NCBI GenBank assembly: GCA_964464925.1
Contig: CAYXLI010000009.1
Coordinates: forward strand, 124,001 to 188,000
From: CAYXLI01 sp964464925
GTDB lineage: Bacteria; Acidobacteriota; Terriglobia; Bryobacterales; Bryobacteraceae
Direction: 5' to 3'
DNA length: 64,000 nt
Part shown: positions 59,525 through 64,000 of the stretch, piece after piece
Layout of the letters: the number at the start of each line of letters is the position of its first letter
Position numbering within the stretch: the stretch's first letter is position 1
The notes under the pieces: model-generated
What the model saw: the letters and a program-made list of their open reading frames with translations, nothing else
What the model was told of the DNA's origin: nothing
Database searches by the model: none
Position numbers and translations under genes: made by a program

Positions 59525-60645
59525 GGCGCAGGAGCTTCATAGCCCGAGCGAAGCGCTACCCCGAATTCTTCCGCCCCGAAGGTTGCCTTCACAGTGGTCA
59601 GCTCAACGGAATCTACCCGCTTACCATCCGGCGACGAGTTCAGATAGCCGACAATCTCGGCGTTGATCGGCTGCACTTCTTTTCTTCCTGGATAGAACGA
59701 GCGGCCCATCTGCAGCATCGAGTCCAGACGGGATTGGACGATGCTCCCATTGACCGACAATACCTTGCCCTTGATCCAGTACTCGCCGAACTGATTGCGA
59801 TCGCTTGTATCCGTATCTTCCGTCTGCGGATAGAACGTGGTAAGGATTTTGTGAGCCACGGCCTTGTCCACTTCCCACGTAGTGCCGGGCTTTGCGTTCG
59901 CCGGCGGCAGCAACTTGCGGGATTCATCTGGAGTCAGTACAACCCAGTTCTCCGCCGGATACTGGCGCCAGTCGCCTTCGTTGAAGCCTTTTGCGGTGAT
60001 GTGCAACACGAGAGAATCCTGCGGAGCCTTGGGGGGGTGAGACTGCGCATGGGGTTTGATGACCGGTGCACCCGGCTTGAGTTTCGCGTCAGCCACCGCG
60101 GTCTGCAGAAACTTCTTGAGATTGTCGTTCTGCAGGGCACGCACGACGCCAATGGAACTTACGACATGCCCGTCGGGACTGAGCAGATAGACGTGCACGG
60201 TGCCGTAACCCAAATTCTTTGCGACCGACTCTTTGATGATGGCCTGGAGCGCAGCCGCATCTCCGGCAGGCACCCCCCCTTTGGTATAGGCTTCGTTACT
60301 GACGAAGACCGGTACGAAGTAGGAGTTCAACAGGTCGATTACAGTTTTATCGGAGAGCGGACCCGCCCTCAGCGCGAACGCGCCACCTCAGCACCGGCCG
60401 GTAGATACATCGCCATCGTGCGTAAACACGAAGACGGGCCGACGGTTCTCGCGCCCGTATTTTATCGCTTCGCTGAGGCTGCTGGCCCATCCGATCTGAT
60501 CAAAGCGGCGGTCGGCGGCGCCGGGCTCGAGCTTCCGCACCTTACCCTGCACCCACGGCACCAGTTTCTGATCACTGATGGAGCCTGCGATCAAAGGCAA
60601 TGAGAGTGCGAGTCCGAAAAAGGCCGCGGACGTTCTGCTGCACAT
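59521..60645 (-). CDS. Candidate selenoprotein, secreted thioredoxin-like (Sec at in-frame UGA, 60390-60388)
   Basis: Reading UGA as selenocysteine gives one 374-residue protein with Sec at residue 86. Without it the frame is cut into an 85-residue piece and a piece with no proper start. The protein has a signal peptide (SAAFFGLALSLPLIA), then FDQIGWASSLSEA, the strand RPVFVFTHDGDVSTGRC, Sec, GGAFALRAG and DLLNSYFVPVF. The gene at 62814-63938 is homologous over its full length, also has 374 residues, and shows GRSCGDSFTLRA at this place: Cys aligns with Sec. Sequence after the UGA is conserved with the paralogue, so it is under coding constraint. A SECIS-like hairpin follows. A thioredoxin-like fold and redox role are inferred from the strand-then-Cys-Sec arrangement. 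The alternative is a pseudogene with a single nonsense mutation. Confidence 0.8.
60353..60370 (-). promoter_or_regulatory. Candidate bacterial SECIS hairpin
   Basis: In the mRNA, GAGGGC pairs with GCUCUC (one G-U pair) around GGGUCC; a further G-C pair can close a GGUC tetraloop. The loop begins 23 nt after the UGA, inside the 16-37 nt window described for bacterial SECIS elements, with G in the first loop positions. E. coli fdhF has GGUC in its loop too. Confidence 0.7.
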
Positions 60646-60651
60646 ACTGTG

Positions 60652-60657
60652 ATTATA
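60652..60657 (-). promoter_or_regulatory. -10 of the candidate selenoprotein gene
   Basis: TATAAT on the minus strand ends exactly 6 nt before the ATG at 60645, predicting a leaderless mRNA. The next upstream gene ends 34 bp away, so the gene may have its own promoter. Confidence 0.5.
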
Positions 60658-60679
60658 GTTTCTGGCAGGCAGGAAAAGC

Positions 60680-62806
60680 CTATTGAGCAGAAATACTTAC
60701 GGCTAAAGAAGGTGACGCTTCGCCCCGAACCCGAACTTGTAGATCGTTTTCCGTTTTCAACGGGGTAGCCGGATCTACAACAAAATTCACCTGAAATAGC
60801 CCGCTATATTGCGGAGCTAGTCCGGAAAAAAGCACGGTCTGAGGAACGTTGTTGATCAGGACCTCAGTTGTGTTGACCGTTCGCGAAAGAGGATCGGCAG
60901 GCGCGGCAGCCCCGTCCGCCACCGCAGGCGAAACGGGGCCGAGACCGGCGGCATAAATAACTCCCGTTTCCCCTGGGGCAAGCGGGCGGATAGAGCCATC
61001 CTGCGAGGCAGGACCATTCAGAGTGGCATCGGAGTTCTGGACGACCGCGCGCGCTACGCCATCGTCCAACTGGTAACTGAACACCCCCGGGGCCGCCTCG
61101 AGCATCGCCCAATCGAACACGGTGGTCTGATCGGTATCATTCGTGGTTGAACCCCGGCTTACCGTGATGCGCGCCGATTTGTTGGGAGGCGTGGCCTGTG
61201 GAACGAGGAAGTTGATCTGCTCCGGACTGACATATGTCACCGGAGCCGTGGCGCCATTGACCAGAACAGAAGTATCGCAGACCGTGGATGGATAGGGCGG
61301 TGCCGCGGCAGCGCGGCAGTTCGCCAGGTTGCTTCCGTAGACCGTGGCTAATCCCCCGGGACTGATCTTGCTTTGTTGCCCGGCGCTATTCACCACGCCG
61401 CTATCCGCAATCTTTGTCTTCCCGAAGCCGGTCTCCACCACGAAGACCCGCTGTTTGTTGGCTTCCCCGAAATTCGAGTCTCCCAACACCAGACTCCCGT
61501 CATTCGAAATGCAGGAGCGCGGAGTAGTCCAATACGATTGCGCATCTTCTCCTTTGATCGGCACGCTACGGTGCTGCATGAGCCGCCGAATCTCCTGGCC
61601 ATTCCCACGCATCACCATGACTTCAGAGATGTGGGGCGTTCGAACAATCGGAGTTTTGCCATCCAACTGCGCGGTGAAGCCGCCATACGTCGTGGTGATC
61701 ACACAGTACGGCGCAAACTTGGCGCAACCTGCGTGCCAGTCCGCCCAATTCGGATGAGCCTCGCCGCAGTTGTAAAGCGGGAAAACACGCTTTCGCCCGC
61801 CTCCGTTTTCCTGCAGCGTGTAGATGTCCTTGCCTTTATTCAGTTGCAGCGTGGTGACTGCAAATTCGCATGGCGTCGCGGTTTCCAGCGCCATAAAGAC
61901 GTACTGAATTCCACCGGTATCCTCAAACACATCAATGTGATCGCCCGGAACCGTGCCCAGCGTCTCGAAGTCGAGTTTGCCCGTGGCATTGTTGACCGAA
62001 TAGATGGCAATGGGGCGGCTGGCGAGAATCACGTAACGCTTATTACTCTGCGAGTCGACGCCTTTGGTGATAATCGCCGCATCATTGCTCGGATCATAGT
62101 TCTTGCCCGTGACTGCCGGGCCGTAGCTATTGCAGTATGTGTTCGCCCGGTTCGGATCGAATACACAGATCTGCTTCTCGGCGAGCGCGAAGAACGGAAT
62201 CCAATTATCTTTCGAAGTGTCGCTGCTGGACCCTGTCTTGACCGACTGAAAATTGAAGGGCGGTTTGGAGTAGTCCATCAACAAGACAGACCGGCGGGTG
62301 TTCAGATCGTAGCGCTGTATTGTCGCTCCCTGCAGATAGTAGAGAATGTTGTCATCCCGGGAGTCCCACATGGTGCCCTCGAAAGGAATCGAGACGTTCA
62401 TCACTTTCTTCCCGGTTGCGACCTCGACAATTGCCGGAGAATCGTTCAGGCTCAAGAGCGCGTATTTGTTGGACGCACTCATGGCGTTGGGCGAGGCATA
62501 GCCGTGAATCGATGTGGGCGGAGCTAGAATGCGGACCTTGGCGCCGAAATTCGGATCGATGTAACTTCCACCGACACCCGGCGGTTTGAAACTACCTGGA
62601 GGTTTTTCATCCGGAACAACGCAGAGAGCAGGATCGGGATAGCCGGCCGGCTGCGTGCAATTGGCCGGGCCTGAAATGTAGGAAAAGACAGGAGTGGCAG
62701 CGTCCACTTGCTTGTTCGCTGCCTTGGGCGCCTGTGCAAATGCGCCGGCGCTCAGCAAAAGGACAACGGTGCTGATGCGCGCCACAATCCTTACCGGGCT
62801 TGGCAT
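60680..62806 (-). CDS. Secreted protein with Solibacter C-terminal domain
   Basis: 708 residues from the ATG at 62806, preferred over the GTG at 62824 because a GATAAT hexamer ends 6 nt upstream and the signal peptide (VRIVARISTVVLLLSAGAFAQ) begins just after it. Residues 60-450 have repeated beta-strand units resembling a beta-propeller (YALLSLNDSPAIVEVATGKKVMNVSIPF). The last 230 residues (GVVNSAGQQSKISPGGLATVYGSNLA, then ITYVSPEQINFLVPQ-type strands) match what I know as the Solibacter C-terminal domain (TIGR03437), a lineage marker. Function unknown; the position between two paralogous redox-like genes may be meaningful. Confidence 0.85.
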   Translation of the reverse strand: MPSPVRIVARISTVVLLLSAGAFAQAPKAANKQVDAATPVFSYISGPANCTQPAGYPDPALCVVPDEKPPGSFKPPGVGGSYIDPNFGAKVRILAPPTSIHGYASPNAMSASNKYALLSLNDSPAIVEVATGKKVMNVSIPFEGTMWDSRDDNILYYLQGATIQRYDLNTRRSVLLMDYSKPPFNFQSVKTGSSSDTSKDNWIPFFALAEKQICVFDPNRANTYCNSYGPAVTGKNYDPSNDAAIITKGVDSQSNKRYVILASRPIAIYSVNNATGKLDFETLGTVPGDHIDVFEDTGGIQYVFMALETATPCEFAVTTLQLNKGKDIYTLQENGGGRKRVFPLYNCGEAHPNWADWHAGCAKFAPYCVITTTYGGFTAQLDGKTPIVRTPHISEVMVMRGNGQEIRRLMQHRSVPIKGEDAQSYWTTPRSCISNDGSLVLGDSNFGEANKQRVFVVETGFGKTKIADSGVVNSAGQQSKISPGGLATVYGSNLANCRAAAAPPYPSTVCDTSVLVNGATAPVTYVSPEQINFLVPQATPPNKSARITVSRGSTTNDTDQTTVFDWAMLEAAPGVFSYQLDDGVARAVVQNSDATLNGPASQDGSIRPLAPGETGVIYAAGLGPVSPAVADGAAAPADPLSRTVNTTEVLINNVPQTVLFSGLAPQYSGLFQVNFVVDPATPLKTENDLQVRVRGEASPSLAVSISAQ

Positions 62807-62812
62807 AGTTGC

Positions 62813-62818
62813 ATTATC
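62813..62818 (-). promoter_or_regulatory. -10 of the Solibacter C-terminal-domain gene
   Basis: GATAAT on the minus strand ends exactly 6 nt before the ATG at 62806 and lies at the 3' end of the upstream gene. Confidence 0.4.
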
Positions 62819-63938
62819 GCGCACCAGGGCCGGCCGGGATTTCCTTCATATCCTCCAGAGTGGCGGTGAACTCTTCCTCGCCGAAATAGGCCATTGTAGT
62901 CGCCAAGCCAAGGCTGTAAACGTCCGTGCGGTCAGCAGGGAACCGGAGGAAGCCTTCGGCCTTTACGTCCAGGTCATTGTCCACCGGGCGGCCCGGATAG
63001 AAACTGCGCTTCCCGGACCAGGACGCCTCAAGGCGAGCGATGGCGACACCATCTTCCACGGAAAGAATGCGGGCTTTGAGACTCATCTTCTTGACGGCGT
63101 TGCGCTCACGGTCTTTGCGAGAGTCCTCTTCTGTAGCCGGGTAGAAGGTGGTCAGAAGAGTACGCGCCAGCTCTGGAGCCACTGCCCAGGAAACACCCGG
63201 CTGGATATCAGGCTCGGGCGGAAGCAGCCCTGCCCATTGCTCCTTCGTAAGAACGGTCCAGTTCTCCGCCGGGAATTCGCGCCAATTGCCCGTGCGGCTT
63301 CCCCGGGCAACCGTATGCAGGACCAGCGAGGCCGCAGGTACGGAGGGCGGCATAGACTGAGGTTTCGGTTTAACGAGAACGTCACCCTGTTTCGTACCCA
63401 GTTCCATCACAACCTGCAACAAGCCACGAAGGATCCGAAACGCATCCGACGTACCTAGATCCGCCGGCAGAAGATGCCCCTCCGGATTCAGGATAAAGAT
63501 TCTCACGTCACGTAGTGGAATCTTGCGGGCATCTGCCTCCTGGATAATGCGATGGTGTTCGGCCTTGTCTTCAGCGGAGGCAGAGCCCGTCGCCGACAGC
63601 TCGTCCCACGAACGGTAGACCGGAACGAAATATTGGTTGAGGGTGGAGATGATGGAATCGTTCGCGAAGGCGTTCGCACGGAGCGTGAACGAATCGCCAC
63701 AGGAACGGCCCGTTGCGATATTGCCGTAATAAGTGAGCAGGAACACAGGACGGTGGTGCTCCCGTGCCAACCGCAGGGCCTCCGTTATGCTCGGCACCCA
63801 GCCGATCTGGTCAAATTTTCTTTCATTTGCCGTCAAACGGTTGGCCCGGATGCGATCCCGCGTCCTGGCAATGAGGTTCTGATCGGGAGTAGAGGCCAGG
63901 AGCCGGAACAGGAAGAGTGATGCAAGCAGAGCGCGCAA
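62814..63938 (-). CDS. Secreted thioredoxin-like protein, Cys paralogue of the candidate selenoprotein
   Basis: 374 residues from a TTG, with a signal peptide (RALLASLFLFRLLAS). Domain order is the same as in the selenoprotein candidate: FDQIGWVPSITEALRLAREHHRPVFLLTYYGNIATGRSCGDSFTLRA, then STLNQYFVPVYRSW, and a C-terminal region with PAENWTVLT and LLTTFYPATEEDSRKDRE. Cys80 (TGT) occupies the UGA position of the paralogue. The family is not one I can name. The start has no strong Shine-Dalgarno, so an alternative start is possible. Confidence 0.8.
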   Translation of the reverse strand: MRALLASLFLFRLLASTPDQNLIARTRDRIRANRLTANERKFDQIGWVPSITEALRLAREHHRPVFLLTYYGNIATGRSCGDSFTLRANAFANDSIISTLNQYFVPVYRSWDELSATGSASAEDKAEHHRIIQEADARKIPLRDVRIFILNPEGHLLPADLGTSDAFRILRGLLQVVMELGTKQGDVLVKPKPQSMPPSVPAASLVLHTVARGSRTGNWREFPAENWTVLTKEQWAGLLPPEPDIQPGVSWAVAPELARTLLTTFYPATEEDSRKDRERNAVKKMSLKARILSVEDGVAIARLEASWSGKRSFYPGRPVDNDLDVKAEGFLRFPADRTDVYSLGLATTMAYFGEEEFTATLEDMKEIPAGPGAR

Positions 63939-64000
63939 GGCTGGATACGTCCGCCCCCAGTGTAGCGGGAATAGTAGTCTTCATGAACCTGACAACACCT

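Noticed and set aside
59503..60603. Long open frame (366 codons) on the plus strand opposite the selenoprotein candidate
   Set aside because: It is a shadow caused by codon bias; the minus strand has the signal peptide and a homologous paralogue, the plus strand nothing recognisable.
60388..60645. Separate 85-residue protein ending at the UGA
   Set aside because: Homology with the paralogue continues without a break after the UGA, so a stand-alone short protein is unlikely.
61373..62527. 384-codon plus-strand frame
   Set aside because: It lies opposite the Solibacter C-terminal-domain gene and has no recognisable domain.
1..64000. tRNA genes, rRNA genes, CRISPR arrays, prophage or complete insertion sequences
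   Set aside because: None recognised on reading both strands; a short tRNA could be missed without a covariance search.

Overview
The window is a 64 kb piece of a Gram-negative bacterial chromosome. It most likely comes from the Acidobacteriota, in the Solibacter/Bryobacter lineage. Supporting signs are lipid A genes (lpxA, lpxI), a secreted protein ending in what I recognise as the Solibacter C-terminal domain (60680-62806), a PEP-CTERM protein, a gene of the repeated 'STGP' family, and many predicted secreted enzymes. Base composition is fairly uniform and GC-rich, except for an AT-richer patch near 38.3-38.8 kb. I saw no rRNA, tRNA, CRISPR array, prophage or intact insertion sequence. The content is chromosomal housekeeping with a few lineage-specific genes.

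Layout. 1-1.7 kb: PIN/TRAM membrane protein (cut by the left edge) and a small RRM protein. 1.8-8.1 kb, minus strand: aroA, a GH57/DUF3536 protein and treY, tightly packed. 8.2-13.1 kb: a HerA-like ATPase and a copper-type P-ATPase with two YHS and two metal-binding N-terminal modules. 13.1-15.2 kb: fabZ-lpxA-lpxI. 15.2-19.6 kb: an M20 peptidase, marR with an NTF2-like gene, a secreted DUF885 peptidase and a pyrophosphatase. 19.6-20.6 kb: an STGP-family gene plus a truncated inverted fragment of its 3' end. 20.7-25 kb: purQ-purL-purF. 25-31 kb: a secretin-like protein, a SIS-domain protein and the rpoN-hpf-rapZ cluster. 31-34.3 kb: DoxX, a glycosyltransferase, gmd and fcl (GDP-fucose). 34.3-37.5 kb: a four-gene minus-strand operon (BNR-repeat protein, HyuB, two SMR-like half-transporters). 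37.5-42.8 kb: small unknown genes, the PEP-CTERM protein, an aminotransferase and an AAA ATPase. 43-49.4 kb: amidohydrolase-fdhD-DUF72 operon, methyltransferase, RNB nuclease and esterase. 49.5-59.5 kb: small zinc-ribbon and basic proteins, fabI, a GldAFG-like ABC operon running into pncB-pncA, rsfS and hpt. 59.5-64 kb: a locus of three minus-strand secreted proteins.

The main discovery is at 59521-60645. What looks like a gene broken by a stop is better read as one 374-residue selenoprotein. An in-frame UGA (60390-60388) lies in a GRC-UGA-GG context. It aligns exactly with a cysteine of a second 374-residue paralogue encoded at 62814-63938. A hairpin with a GGUC apical loop, at the right distance for a bacterial SECIS, follows the UGA. 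The proteins look secreted and thioredoxin-like, and they flank the Solibacter C-terminal-domain protein.

A second theme is promoter architecture. About ten genes have a TANNNT hexamer ending 6-8 nt before the start codon, which predicts leaderless mRNAs. In three divergent pairs the two -10 elements overlap or abut within 12-25 bp. The marR promoter is the clearest case: consensus -35, 17-bp spacer, -10, then 6 nt to ATG, all inside a near-perfect inverted repeat. rsfS is a puzzle: its full-length frame has no ATG, GTG or TTG start.
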